Assembly (NCBI GenBank): GCA_964533945.1
Contig: CAZHPA010000004.1
Location: 1-64,000 of the forward strand
Source of the DNA: CAZHPA01 sp964533945
GTDB lineage: Bacteria > Bacillota > Clostridia > Lachnospirales > WRBF01
Length of the DNA stretch: 64,000 bases
Direction of reading: 5' to 3'
Part shown: piece after piece, positions 26,384-35,486 of the stretch
Position numbering within the stretch: the stretch's first letter is position 1
Layout: each line of letters starts with the position of its first letter
Position numbers and translations under genes: made by a program
The notes under the pieces: model-generated
Database searches by the model: none
Told to the model about the DNA's origin: nothing
What the model saw: the letters and a program-made list of their open reading frames with translations, nothing else

Positions 26384-26611
26384 ATGGAGTTTGAAAAGGT
26401 CAGAAGTATAATTGCGTCGCAAATGAATATTGCACAGAGCAAAATAACATTAAATTCATCATTTGCCGACGATTTGGGGGCGGATTCTTTAGACATTTTT
26501 CAAATAGTTACAGAGCTTGAAGAAACATTTGGCATAGAATTTTCAAACGAAGACGCCGAAAAAATTAAAACAGTCGGGGATATTGTAAATTATATTAAGG
26601 AAAGAATTTAA
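26384..26611 (+). CDS. acpP: Acyl carrier protein
   Basis: A 75-residue acidic four-helix carrier for growing fatty acyl chains. Ser35 in GADSLDIFQ is the site for the 4'-phosphopantetheine arm. It sits 18 bases after plsX, and rnc begins on the base after its stop. Confidence 0.96.
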   Translation: MEFEKVRSIIASQMNIAQSKITLNSSFADDLGADSLDIFQIVTELEETFGIEFSNEDAEKIKTVGDIVNYIKERI

Positions 26612-27304
26612 ATGTATAGTGAATTTGAAGCAAAAATAGAATATGTTTTTAAAAATAAGGAGCTTTTAATTCAAGCTTTAACTCACAGCTCATTTTCATA
26701 TGAAAATGAAAAAGTTAAAAACAACGAACGTCTTGAATTTTTAGGAGATGCCGTTTTAGAACTTTGCACAAGCGACTTTCTATATAAAAAGTTTAACGAC
26801 TTTTCAGAAGGACAGCTAACTAAACTTAGAGCTTCAATAGTTTGCGAAGACAATCTTGCCAAAATAAGCAAGCAGCTTCAGCTTGGTAAATATTTAAGAT
26901 TAGGCAAAGGTGAAGAAAATTCAAATGGAAGACAAAGAAATTCCACGCTGTCTGATGCATTTGAAGCTGTTATTGGTGCTGCATATTTAGATGGCGGATT
27001 TGATGCGGCTAAAGCGCTAGTTCATAGGCTTGTAACAGTTGATGTTAATGCTTCGCAAAGCATTTATTTTCCAAATGACTATAAAACGCAGCTTCAAGAA
27101 ATGGTGCAGCAAGAAAATGGCGTTCCTGTAAGTTATAAAATACTAGAACAGTTTGGGCCCGACCACAATAAAACGTTTGTTGCCCAAGTATCTCAAGGCA
27201 ACAATATTTTAGGAAAAGGCAAAGGGAAAACTAAAAAGGAAGCGGAACAGCAGGCAGCATTTGAAGCTTTAGAAGCTCTAGATTCAAAAGATTCAAAGCT
27301 TTAG
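26612..27304 (+). CDS. rnc: Ribonuclease III
   Basis: A 230-residue double-strand RNA endonuclease for rRNA and mRNA processing. The catalytic signature NERLEFLGDAVLEL lies near residues 38-51, with the second acidic site in LSDAFEAVIGAAYLDGG (about 113-130). A C-terminal double-stranded RNA binding domain (about 155-225) has KGKGKTKKEAEQQAAFEAL. A 14-base tandem duplication (27290-27303 and 27304-27317) spans the stop codon. Confidence 0.96.
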   Translation: MYSEFEAKIEYVFKNKELLIQALTHSSFSYENEKVKNNERLEFLGDAVLELCTSDFLYKKFNDFSEGQLTKLRASIVCEDNLAKISKQLQLGKYLRLGKGEENSNGRQRNSTLSDAFEAVIGAAYLDGGFDAAKALVHRLVTVDVNASQSIYFPNDYKTQLQEMVQQENGVPVSYKILEQFGPDHNKTFVAQVSQGNNILGKGKGKTKKEAEQQAAFEALEALDSKDSKL

Positions 27305-27333
27305 ATTCAAAGCTTTAAGCAGGAGGAAGTAAT

Positions 27334-28563
27334 TTGATTGCAGTAATAGGCGGAGGAGCGGCAGGAGTTTTGGCGGCAGGGGTTTTGGCCGAACGTGGAT
27401 TTTCAGTTTCTCTTTTTGAAAAAAACGAAAAGCTTGGCAAAAAACTTCGCATAACCGGCAAAGGAAGGTGTAATTTAACAAATGCTATACCTCCCGATGA
27501 ATTTCTTGATAAAGTAATTAACAACCGTTCTTTTATGTACAGTGCATTATACAACTTCGACTCTTTCAGAACTATGGATTTTTTTGAAAGCCTTGGTGTA
27601 CCGCTTATGACCGAAAGAGGAAGCCGTGTTTATCCTGTTTCTGAAAAAGCAGGCGATATTGTTTTGGCTTTAGAAAACTATTTAAAACAAAATAATGTTA
27701 AAGTATATTTAAATTGCTCTATTAAAGAAATTGTTGTTGAAGATGGTAAAGCTTGCGCCGTTGTTTTGGAAGATGGGCAAACGCTTTTTTGCGATGCTGT
27801 TATTGTTGCAACGGGCGGTTTATCGTACCCTAAAACAGGCTCAACCGGCGATGGCTACAAATTTGCAAAAGCAACAGGACACAAAGTAACTAATCTTTAC
27901 CCTTCGCTAGTTCCGCTTATAACTTATGAAAAATGGGTTGAAAAGCTGCAAGGGTTAAGCCTTAAAAACGTTTCAATAACGGTTAATATTTCAGATGAAG
28001 TTGTGTATAAAAATTTCGGCGAAATGCTATTTACCCATTTCGGCTTGTCGGGTCCAATAATCTTATCAGCCAGCGCCTATATAACAGGCAAATTTAATAA
28101 AAATCCAACTATTTCAATAGACCTAAAGCCAACATTAACCGACAAAGAACTTGATTTAAGAATTTTGCGTGATTTTGAAAAATATATTAATAAGCAGTTT
28201 AAGAATAGCCTTGATGACTTACTACCCCAAAAGTTAATACCAGTAATTATTGAATTAAGTGGCATTTCTCCAAATAAGCAAGTTAATTGCATTACAAAAG
28301 ACGAGCGCAAGACGTTAGTTAAACTGCTTAAAAATTTAACATTTACAATAAAAAGCACAACAGGCTTTAATGACGCAATTATAACGGCAGGGGGCGTGTG
28401 CGTTAACGACATTAATCCACACACAATGCAGTCTAAAAAAGTTAAAGGACTGTATTTTATAGGGGAAGTGCTTGACGTTGACGGATATACAGGCGGATTT
28501 AATTTGCAAATTGCATTTTCAACGGCATTTTTGGCGGCCGATTCTATACAATATAAGATATAG
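27334..28563 (+). CDS. HI0933/YhiN family FAD-dependent oxidoreductase
   Basis: A 409-residue flavoprotein of uncertain substrate. The N-terminal dinucleotide fold is clear (GGGAAGVLAAGVLAERG, then LFEKNEKLGKKLRITGKGR and CNLTN), as are ATGGLSYPKTGSTGDGY and the C-terminal TAGGVCVNDINPHTM and YTGGFNLQIAFSTAFLA motifs of the family. The start is TTG with AGGAGGAAG eight bases upstream. It lies between rnc and cmk in the same direction, and cmk follows closely, suggesting one operon. Confidence 0.9.
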   Translation: MIAVIGGGAAGVLAAGVLAERGFSVSLFEKNEKLGKKLRITGKGRCNLTNAIPPDEFLDKVINNRSFMYSALYNFDSFRTMDFFESLGVPLMTERGSRVYPVSEKAGDIVLALENYLKQNNVKVYLNCSIKEIVVEDGKACAVVLEDGQTLFCDAVIVATGGLSYPKTGSTGDGYKFAKATGHKVTNLYPSLVPLITYEKWVEKLQGLSLKNVSITVNISDEVVYKNFGEMLFTHFGLSGPIILSASAYITGKFNKNPTISIDLKPTLTDKELDLRILRDFEKYINKQFKNSLDDLLPQKLIPVIIELSGISPNKQVNCITKDERKTLVKLLKNLTFTIKSTTGFNDAIITAGGVCVNDINPHTMQSKKVKGLYFIGEVLDVDGYTGGFNLQIAFSTAFLAADSIQYKI

Positions 28564-28575
28564 GGGGTGTTTTGC

Positions 28576-29247
28576 TTGTTTTCAATAGCTATAGATGGCC
28601 CAAGCGGTTCGGGCAAAAGCACTGCTGCTAAACTGTTAGCAAAAAAATTAGGCTGCATATATGTTGATACGGGCGCAATGTATCGTGCTGTTGCATACTT
28701 TTGTATAGAAAATAACGTTAACTTAGATAGTGCTGAAAGTGTTGAAAAGGCAATATTAAATGACATTAACATTTCACTTGTTTTTGAAGACAACATGCAA
28801 AAGCTTTCGCTAAATGGCGCTTTTGTTACAGAATTACTTAGAACACAACAAGTTGCAGAAGGCTCTTCTAAAGTTGCATCATATGATGGGGTTCGCAAAA
28901 GGCTTGTTGAAATACAACAAAACATCGCCAAAACAAATAGTGTAATTATGGACGGACGAGATATTGGAACTTGTGTTTTAAAAAATGCGTCTTTAAAAAT
29001 ATATTTAGATGCTTCTGTTTCCGTTAGAACAAACAGACGTATTTCAGAACTTTCGGAAAAAGGCGTTAAAGCCGACTACGAAAAAACAAAAGAGGAAATT
29101 ATAAAACGTGATTTAAGAGATAAAACAAGAGAAATTTCACCTCTTAAAGTAGCAGAAGATGCCATAATTTTAAACAGCGACAATATGACTATTGAGCAAG
29201 TTGTGGAATTTATTGAAGGGCTGGTTAAGAAATGTTGTATTTTATAG
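28576..29247 (+). CDS. cmk: Cytidylate kinase
   Basis: A 223-residue kinase that phosphorylates CMP and dCMP. It has the P-loop GPSGSGKSTAAKLLA at the N terminus, the substrate region DTGAMYRAVAY, the DGRDIGTCVL motif and the lid arginines in RDLRDKTRE. TTG 28576 was preferred over GTG 28567 because the AGGGGGTG SD overlaps the latter. The 3' end overlaps plsC by 16 bases. Confidence 0.95.
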   Translation: MFSIAIDGPSGSGKSTAAKLLAKKLGCIYVDTGAMYRAVAYFCIENNVNLDSAESVEKAILNDINISLVFEDNMQKLSLNGAFVTELLRTQQVAEGSSKVASYDGVRKRLVEIQQNIAKTNSVIMDGRDIGTCVLKNASLKIYLDASVSVRTNRRISELSEKGVKADYEKTKEEIIKRDLRDKTREISPLKVAEDAIILNSDNMTIEQVVEFIEGLVKKCCIL

Positions 29248-29813
29248 CAAGAGCAATTTTTATACCAATTTTTTTTCTTTTATTTCGTGTTTCAGCGCAA
29301 GGAGCTGAAAACATACCAAAAGAGGGCGGCGCAATAATTTGCAGCAATCATTTAAGCTTTTTCGACCCAATTGCAATTGGAATTAAAGCAAAACGCCAAA
29401 TTCATTTCGTTGGCAAAAAAGAGCTTTTTAAAAACAAGCTTGTTGCTTGGTGCTTTAAAGAAGTTGGGGCATTTTCAATTGATAGAGATAACCCCGACAT
29501 GCAATCTTTTAAAACAGCTATGAAATTTTTAAAAGAAGGAGAAATTTTGGGGATTTTTGCTCAAGGTACAAGAATGAAAGAAGTTGACGCAAAAGGTGCA
29601 AAATCGGGTGTAACGTTTTTTGCATTAAAAGCAAATGTTCCCATAATCCCCGTTGGCATATGCGGTAATTATAAGCTTTTTAGCAAAATGACAGTTAAGT
29701 TTGGAGAACCTATTTACTTTGACGAATATAAAGACGTTAAAGTTAAAACAGAACTTCTAAATGAAATAACCGAAAACGTTATGAATCGTGTAAGCGAGTT
29801 GGTTAAAAATTGA
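29232..29813 (+). CDS. plsC: 1-acyl-sn-glycerol-3-phosphate acyltransferase
   Basis: A 193-residue membrane-associated acyltransferase making phosphatidic acid. Motif I is CSNHLSFFDP (the HX4D pair H38/D43 by count), motif III is FAQGTRMKE (in place of FPEGTRS), and VPIIPVGICG is motif IV. The N-terminal hydrophobic stretch is a membrane helix. It overlaps cmk upstream and the ispH-S1 start downstream, so translation is probably coupled. Confidence 0.92.
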   Translation: MLYFIARAIFIPIFFLLFRVSAQGAENIPKEGGAIICSNHLSFFDPIAIGIKAKRQIHFVGKKELFKNKLVAWCFKEVGAFSIDRDNPDMQSFKTAMKFLKEGEILGIFAQGTRMKEVDAKGAKSGVTFFALKANVPIIPVGICGNYKLFSKMTVKFGEPIYFDEYKDVKVKTELLNEITENVMNRVSELVKN

Positions 29814-31735
29814 AACCCCTTTTAATCTTAGGGCGCTATGCCGGGTTTTGTTATGGCGTTGCATCTGCGCTAAATATGGTATATAATCACATTCATTTGG
29901 AAAAGCTTTGTACATATGGCGATATTATTCATAATAAACAAGTTATTAACGATTTAAAAAGCAAAGGTGTCGAAGTTATAGAAAATATAGACGACGCAAA
30001 CGGAAGAACTGTTGCCATAAGAACACATGGCATTTCTAAAGCCATTTATGATTACATGGATAAAAATAATATTAAATATATCGATTGTACTTGCAAGCAC
30101 GTTAAAAAAATTCATAATATTGTTTTAAACGCTTCTAAAAAAGGGCTTTTGGTAATTGTTATAGGAGATTGCAAGCACCCCGAAGTTGCCGGCATTGCAG
30201 GCTTTTCACAAAATGGCGCAATTGTTTTAAACAGCAAGGAACAGGCACTTAATACTGTATTTGACAAATCTAAAAAATATTGCGTTGTTGTACAAACAAC
30301 ATTTATATATGAAAATTATATTCAAATATTAAACATTTTAAAAGAAGCCGGTATAGAGCTTGAAGAAATTAATAATACAATTTGTAATGCAACATCAAAC
30401 CGCCAATATGAGGCGGAAAGTATATCTAAAAATGTTGATATTATGCTAGTAATAGGTGACAAAAAAAGTTCTAATACAGTCAAATTATTTGAAATATGTT
30501 ATAAAAATTGCAAAAAAACATTTTTAATCGAAACAATTGACGATTTAGTATTGAATAATTTAAATCTTAATGGTAAAATTGGAATAACGGCCGGTGCCTC
30601 AACACCGCCGGACACAATAAAGGGGGCTTTAATTAAAATGAACGAATTAGATAAATCTCAAACCCAAACCCAAACTTTTGAAGAAATGTTAGGCGAATCT
30701 ATAACAACATTGCATACAGGAGACATAGTTAAAGGTACTGTTATTCAAGTTTCAAACGGGGAAGTTTCTGTTAATTTAGGATATAAATCAGATGGAATAA
30801 TACCACGTTCCGAATTTTCAGAAGACCAAACTATCGACCCTAGCGAAATTGTAAAGCCTGGTGACCCAATAGAAGTATTTGTTGTTAGAGTAAACGACGG
30901 CGAAGGAAATGTTATGCTTTCTCGCAAAAAAATAGAAGCAAACAAAAGTATGGTTCTATTAGAGGCAGCATATAATGAAAAAACTGTTGTTTCTGGCAAA
31001 GTAATCGAAATTGTTAAAGGCGGGTTAATTGCATTAGTTGGAGGCGTTAGAATTTTCGTTCCTTCATCGCAAGCATCGAATAGATATGTTGAAGATTTGT
31101 CTGTTTTCATAGGTAAAGAATTCAACTTTAATATTATTGAATTTGATAAAAGCAAACGCCGCATAGTTGGCAGCAGAAAAAATTTAGCCGCTATAGAACA
31201 AGCCGAAAGCAAAGAACGTGTGTTTAATACAATAGCAGTTGGGCAAAAAATTAAAGGCATTGTAACACGAATTGTTGAATTTGGAGCATTTGTTGATGTT
31301 GGCGGAGTTGATGGCCTTGTTCATATTTCAGAACTTTCATGGAGCAGAATACCAAAAGTTCAAGATGTTTTAAAAGAAGGCGACCAAGTTACAGTTTGTG
31401 TACTTGCCGTTGATAAAGAAAAGGGCAAAATTTCTCTTTCTTTAAAAAATGTTGAAGGCGACCCATGGAATAATATTGCTGAAAAATACCCTGTAGGACA
31501 AGTTATTTCAGGTAAAGTTGTTCGTATGGTTCCTTTTGGTGCTTTTATTGAGCTTGAAGAAGGTCTTGATGGGCTTGTTCATGTTTCTCAAATTGCAAAA
31601 AACCATGTTGAAAAACCTGAAGATGTACTTTCCATTGGGGAAAATATAAATGTTAAAGTTATAGGCATAGACCCTGAAAACAAAAGAATCAGTTTATCTA
31701 AAAAAGCTGCCGACTTAGCAGAACAAACTGCATAA
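29810..31735 (+). CDS. ispH: IspH-ribosomal protein S1 fusion
   Basis: A 641-residue bifunctional protein. Residues 1-280 are 4-hydroxy-3-methylbut-2-enyl diphosphate reductase, the last step of the MEP isoprenoid pathway. The three cluster cysteines are present (C14 in AGFCYGV, one in DCTCKHV, one in NTICNATSNRQ), with the active-site histidines in DIIHN, RTHG and KHPEV (including the catalytic Glu). Residues about 320-640 hold four S1 RNA-binding repeats, the last two most typical (GIVTRIVEFGAFVDVGGVDG and SGKVVRMVPFGAFIELEEGL). This fusion is known in many Clostridia. The start is TTG 29810, overlapping the plsC stop. The S1 part may act in translation initiation. Confidence 0.94.
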   Translation: MKPLLILGRYAGFCYGVASALNMVYNHIHLEKLCTYGDIIHNKQVINDLKSKGVEVIENIDDANGRTVAIRTHGISKAIYDYMDKNNIKYIDCTCKHVKKIHNIVLNASKKGLLVIVIGDCKHPEVAGIAGFSQNGAIVLNSKEQALNTVFDKSKKYCVVVQTTFIYENYIQILNILKEAGIELEEINNTICNATSNRQYEAESISKNVDIMLVIGDKKSSNTVKLFEICYKNCKKTFLIETIDDLVLNNLNLNGKIGITAGASTPPDTIKGALIKMNELDKSQTQTQTFEEMLGESITTLHTGDIVKGTVIQVSNGEVSVNLGYKSDGIIPRSEFSEDQTIDPSEIVKPGDPIEVFVVRVNDGEGNVMLSRKKIEANKSMVLLEAAYNEKTVVSGKVIEIVKGGLIALVGGVRIFVPSSQASNRYVEDLSVFIGKEFNFNIIEFDKSKRRIVGSRKNLAAIEQAESKERVFNTIAVGQKIKGIVTRIVEFGAFVDVGGVDGLVHISELSWSRIPKVQDVLKEGDQVTVCVLAVDKEKGKISLSLKNVEGDPWNNIAEKYPVGQVISGKVVRMVPFGAFIELEEGLDGLVHVSQIAKNHVEKPEDVLSIGENINVKVIGIDPENKRISLSKKAADLAEQTA

Positions 31736-31751
31736 AAAGGAGGTGTTTTAC

Positions 31752-31997
31752 TTGAGCATTTTATTTACTATCCTTTCAGTTTTATATATTGTTGGTTGTC
31801 TTGCACTAATCGGCGTTATTCTATTACAGAAAAAACGTTCGGCAGGTATAGGCAACCTAGGAACAACCGGGGGAAGTAACCAAACTTATTGGGATAAAAA
31901 CAAGGGAAGGTCACTAGACGGTATGCTTGAAAAATATACAAAACTTGGCGGTCTATTATTTTTCATTTTAACCGTTGTGCTATGTGTTGTTAAATGA
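31752..31997 (+). CDS. secG: Protein translocase subunit SecG
   Basis: An 81-residue two-helix membrane protein of the SecYEG export channel. Helix 1 is followed by the conserved LLQKKRSAGIGN, then the Gly-rich loop and helix 2 (GGLLFFILTVVLCVV). The start is taken as TTG 31752 after AAGGAGGTG; GTG 31743 overlaps the SD. Confidence 0.9.
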   Translation: MSILFTILSVLYIVGCLALIGVILLQKKRSAGIGNLGTTGGSNQTYWDKNKGRSLDGMLEKYTKLGGLLFFILTVVLCVVK

Positions 31998-32006
31998 AGT
32001 TTTTCT

Positions 32007-32030
32007 AAAAACGGGCAATTGCCCGTTTTT
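32007..32030 (+). terminator. Terminator after secG
   Basis: A perfect 24-base palindrome with arms AAAAACGGGCAA and TTGCCCGTTTTT, ending in five T. It closes the yceD-to-secG run. Confidence 0.88.
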
Positions 32031-32063
32031 GCGTTTCCAATTATTTTTTAAGGGGTATTTAAA

Positions 32064-32747
32064 ATGAATAACGAGATAAAATGTATTTTAGAGCAAAAAG
32101 GAATTGATATTGTACGCTTCGTGGATATTTCATCCATTTCTTCTAAAGCAACAAAAGGTTTTAATAAAGCGGTTTTGCTTTGCAATGCTTTATCTAAACA
32201 ATTTATTTTGAATATGCATAATAATTTACCGATAGACATAGAAAACGACGAATTTTTAAAAAAAGAAAAAAAGATTGAGGAATTAGCCGACTGGCTTGCC
32301 GAATATATTAAAGATAAAGGTTATTCGGCTTGCTCTCAATCGGAAAAAAATAATATGGAGCAAGGACAAATTGAAAAGGCATATATTAACCCTGAAGCAC
32401 AACAAGGCATTAGCACTTTACCCCACAAAATAATTGCCTATTTTGCAGGGCTTGGGTTTATTGGAAAAAACAACTTGCTTATAACAGAACAATTCGGCTG
32501 CGCTTTGGTAATGTGTTCTGTTTTAACAAATGCGCCGCTCTCAACTCAAAGTTATACTTTAATTCCACCAAAATGCGGCAATTGCAATATATGTACTAAA
32601 GTTTGCATAAAAGGAGCAATAAAAGGCATCGAATGGGAGCAAAATATTAAAAGGGAAGTAATGATTGATGTTTCCAAATGTTGCTGCGCTTTAAAATGTA
32701 TGATAAATTGCCCATTTACGCTAAAATATGCAAGAAGCCAAAAATAA
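32064..32747 (+). CDS. QueG-like double 4Fe-4S protein
   Basis: A 227-residue iron-sulfur protein related to epoxyqueuosine reductase. Two clusters are predicted from CGNCNICTKVC (about residues 172-182) and CCCALKCMINCP (about 205-216). The upstream part has KIIAYFAGLGFIGKNNLLIT, the QueG-like G-L-G-x-I-G-K-N motif. It is much shorter than QueG (about 380 residues) and lacks the HEAT-repeat end, so it is likely a shorter paralog with an unknown substrate rather than the tRNA-modifying enzyme. The SD is weak (AAGGGG 12 bases before the ATG). Confidence 0.82.
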   Translation: MNNEIKCILEQKGIDIVRFVDISSISSKATKGFNKAVLLCNALSKQFILNMHNNLPIDIENDEFLKKEKKIEELADWLAEYIKDKGYSACSQSEKNNMEQGQIEKAYINPEAQQGISTLPHKIIAYFAGLGFIGKNNLLITEQFGCALVMCSVLTNAPLSTQSYTLIPPKCGNCNICTKVCIKGAIKGIEWEQNIKREVMIDVSKCCCALKCMINCPFTLKYARSQK

Positions 32748-32870
32748 ATAAATTTGAAGCTTGGATTTTAATTGAATGGCTTGATTAATGGGATACTTTC
32801 TTTTCATAGTTACATTAACAATTTTATTAATAAATCTAAAAAAGTTAGAAAATAGCATGGAGGTTAATTT

Positions 32871-33818
32871 ATGGCATATTTGCTTTTAATAGCCGGTTTT
32901 ATAGTTTTAATTAAAGGAGCAGATTTTTTCGTTTCGGGCGGTTCTTCTATTGCTGCAATTTTAAAAATTCCGCCATTAATAATTGGGCTAACAATTATTT
33001 CTTTCGGAACAAGTGCACCCGAAGCCGCAATAAGCATTGCCGCTTCCTTAAAACAAAGTGCCGGAATGTCTATTGGTAATGCTGTTGGTTCTAATATGTT
33101 TAATCTTTTGCCTGTCATTGGCGTTTCTGCTGTTTTATCTCCTATTTTAGTTAAAAAATCTATACTTATTAAAGACTACCCTTTTAGCATTTTGTCTGCA
33201 TTAGTTCTTTTTGTTTTAGCATCGGATACATTTTTAGGCGCAGAAGCAAAAATTTTATCACGTTCAGATGGAATTATTTTATTAATATTTTTCGGTATTT
33301 TTCTATACTATTTAATAGTTGACGCTCTTAGTAACAAATATCAAGAAAATGCAGAAACAAAAAAGCTTCCGTTTCTGCTTTCTGTTTTCTATTGCATATT
33401 TGGCATTTTATGCATAATATTTGGCGGTCAGCTTGTTGTTTCAAACGCTTCAATTATTGCTAAAAGCTTTAATATGAGCGATGAATTAATAGGGCTAACA
33501 GTCGTTGCAATAGGAACAAGCCTTCCCGAATTTGTTACGTCTGTTGTTGCAGCTAGAAAAGGAGAAAGTGATATTGCCGTTGGAAACGTTATTGGTTCTA
33601 ACATTTTCAACATATTTTTCGTGCTTGGCACTTCTGCCGCAATTTCTCCGCTTGCTGTTGATTCTAAAGTTTATGTTAGTATAATAATATTTTTTGCCGC
33701 TTCGTTGTTTTGCTATATGTTTATATACACGGGGCATAAAATAACCCGAACAGAAGGGCTGCTTATGACGGCGCTATATATTCTTTATTTTGGATTTACA
33801 ATTATATATGGGGTTTAA
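32871..33818 (+). CDS. CaCA family calcium/sodium antiporter (YrbG-like)
   Basis: A 315-residue membrane protein with about ten helices that exchanges Na+ or H+ for Ca2+. The two alpha repeats are textbook: SFGTSAPEAAISIAA followed by GNAVGSNMFN, and AIGTSLPEFVTSVVAA followed by GNVIGSNIFN, with the ion-binding Glu in each. ATG 32871 has GGAGG upstream. It stands alone between a QueG-like gene and prs. Confidence 0.92.
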   Translation: MAYLLLIAGFIVLIKGADFFVSGGSSIAAILKIPPLIIGLTIISFGTSAPEAAISIAASLKQSAGMSIGNAVGSNMFNLLPVIGVSAVLSPILVKKSILIKDYPFSILSALVLFVLASDTFLGAEAKILSRSDGIILLIFFGIFLYYLIVDALSNKYQENAETKKLPFLLSVFYCIFGILCIIFGGQLVVSNASIIAKSFNMSDELIGLTVVAIGTSLPEFVTSVVAARKGESDIAVGNVIGSNIFNIFFVLGTSAAISPLAVDSKVYVSIIIFFAASLFCYMFIYTGHKITRTEGLLMTALYILYFGFTIIYGV

Positions 33819-33893
33819 ATTGTCGAATTATTGTGATATAATTGCAAATGAGTTTTAAAAAGGATAATAAAAAAGTAAACGGAGGATAGCAAA

Positions 33894-34856
33894 ATGGAAT
33901 ATGTTACTAATGACAGCATTAAAATTTTCACTTGCAATGCAAATATTCCGCTTGCAAACGGAATAGCCAAAAAGCTTGGGCTAACACTTGGAAATTCTGA
34001 AGCATTGCGATTTTCAGATGGGGAAATTTGTATTAGAATTAACGAATTAGTTCGTGGTGTTGATGTTTTTATAGTTCAACCAACATGCCCACCTGTTAAT
34101 GAAAATTTAATGGAACTTTTAATTATGATAGACGCATTGCGCCGTGCATCTGCCGGAAGAATTACAGCTGTTATGCCATATTTTGGTTATGCAAGACAAG
34201 ACCGAAAAGCAAGAGCCAGAGACCCAATTAGCGCTAAACTTGTTGCAGATATTTTAACAACAGCAGGAGCAGACAGACTTTTAACAATGGATTTGCATTG
34301 CGACCAAATTCAAGGCTTTTTCGACATCCCTGTAGACCATTTAAGGGGCGTGCAACTATTTTCAGATTACTACAGCAAAAAGTTTGAAGATTTATCTGAT
34401 GTTGTTGTTGTTTCCCCAGATTTAGGGAGCGTTTCAAGGGCGCGTTCGTTTGCAGAAAGACTAGATGTTCCCCTTGCAATCGTTGACAAACGCCGTCCGA
34501 AACAAAACGTTTCTGAAGTTATGAACATAATTGGAAATATTAAAGATAAAAAAGTTATAATTTTAGATGATATGATTGACACGGGCGGAAGTATTACAAA
34601 CGCTGCCAATATTTTGAAAGAAAGAGGAGCCGTTGATGTTTTTGCTTGCTGCACACACGGCATTTTTTCGGGCCCTGCGCTGCAACGCATTGAAGATTCT
34701 GCAATTTCAGAACTTGTTGCATTAAACACAATTCCTTTTGAACATAGTGAAATAACAAATAAAATTAAAGTTCTTTCGGTTGCAGGGCTTTTTGCCAAAG
34801 CAATTAGCCGTGTGCATGACGGGCTTTCGATTTCTAAACTTTTTGAAGAAGATTAA
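33894..34856 (+). CDS. prs: Ribose-phosphate pyrophosphokinase (PRPP synthetase)
   Basis: A 320-residue enzyme making PRPP from ribose 5-phosphate and ATP for nucleotide, His and Trp synthesis. Motifs: RFSDGEICIRI, VMPYFGYARQDRKARARDP (flexible loop), MDLHCDQIQGFFDIPVDHL and the PRPP loop ILDDMIDTGGSI. It has a strong SD (CGGAGG). A TATAAT-like -10 lies at 33837-33842 with a weak -35. pth and mfd follow in the same direction. Confidence 0.97.
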   Translation: MEYVTNDSIKIFTCNANIPLANGIAKKLGLTLGNSEALRFSDGEICIRINELVRGVDVFIVQPTCPPVNENLMELLIMIDALRRASAGRITAVMPYFGYARQDRKARARDPISAKLVADILTTAGADRLLTMDLHCDQIQGFFDIPVDHLRGVQLFSDYYSKKFEDLSDVVVVSPDLGSVSRARSFAERLDVPLAIVDKRRPKQNVSEVMNIIGNIKDKKVIILDDMIDTGGSITNAANILKERGAVDVFACCTHGIFSGPALQRIEDSAISELVALNTIPFEHSEITNKIKVLSVAGLFAKAISRVHDGLSISKLFEED

Positions 34857-34885
34857 AAAGTAGGATTAATAAGGGAAGATTAAAA

Positions 34886-35455
34886 ATGACTTTAATAATT
34901 GGCTTGGGCAATCCGGAAAAAGAATATAAAGGAACACGACATAATGTTGGATTTGAAGCTATAAATAAACTTGCATATGACGAAAATATTGAAATTAATA
35001 AGGCAAAATTCCGCTCTCATATTGGAGAAGGTGTAATTTCTGGCAAAAAAGTTTTATTAATGAAGCCTCAAACATATATGAATTTAAGTGGAGAAGCTGT
35101 TTTAGATGCTCTTTCTTTTTATAAACTTAAACCCGAAAATATAATTGTTATTTATGACGATACAAGCATACCTTTAGGTCAAATTAGAATTAGAAAAAAA
35201 GGAAGTTCTGCCGGCCATAACGGCATGAAAAACATAATATATCTTTTAAACACAGACGAATTTCTGCGAATTAGAATTGGTATTGGCGAAAAACCTTCGG
35301 GCTTTTCGCTTTCAAATTACGTTTTAAGTCATTTTAGCAAAGCTGAATTTGAAACGGTTGTTGAAGGAATAACAAAAGCTACAGATGCTGCTTTAGAAAT
35401 TATTTTAAATGGAACGGATTGTGCAATGAATAGATTTAATCAAAAAGTTAATTAA
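34886..35455 (+). CDS. pth: Peptidyl-tRNA hydrolase
   Basis: A 189-residue esterase that recycles tRNA from prematurely released peptidyl-tRNA. Signature residues: GLGNPEKEY with Asn10 region, catalytic His in GTRHNVGF, KPQTYMNLSGEAV, DDTSIPLGQIRIR and GSSAGHNGMKNI. It lies between prs and mfd, the usual Firmicute order. Confidence 0.96.
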   Translation: MTLIIGLGNPEKEYKGTRHNVGFEAINKLAYDENIEINKAKFRSHIGEGVISGKKVLLMKPQTYMNLSGEAVLDALSFYKLKPENIIVIYDDTSIPLGQIRIRKKGSSAGHNGMKNIIYLLNTDEFLRIRIGIGEKPSGFSLSNYVLSHFSKAEFETVVEGITKATDAALEIILNGTDCAMNRFNQKVN

Positions 35456-35486
35456 TAGCTAATTAATGTTAAAAGGAAGTGTTGAA

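Noticed and set aside
28077..28931. Open frame of 284 codons on the minus strand over the flavoprotein and cmk genes
   Set aside because: It spans two genes with clear family motifs on the plus strand and has no motif or SD of its own.
30745..31260. Minus-strand open frame of 171 codons opposite the S1 repeats
   Set aside because: Antisense shadow of conserved S1 coding sequence.
32788..32891. 33-codon frame with a membrane-like N terminus before the antiporter gene
   Set aside because: It has no SD, overlaps the antiporter start in another frame and consists of AT-rich intergenic sequence; chance is more likely.
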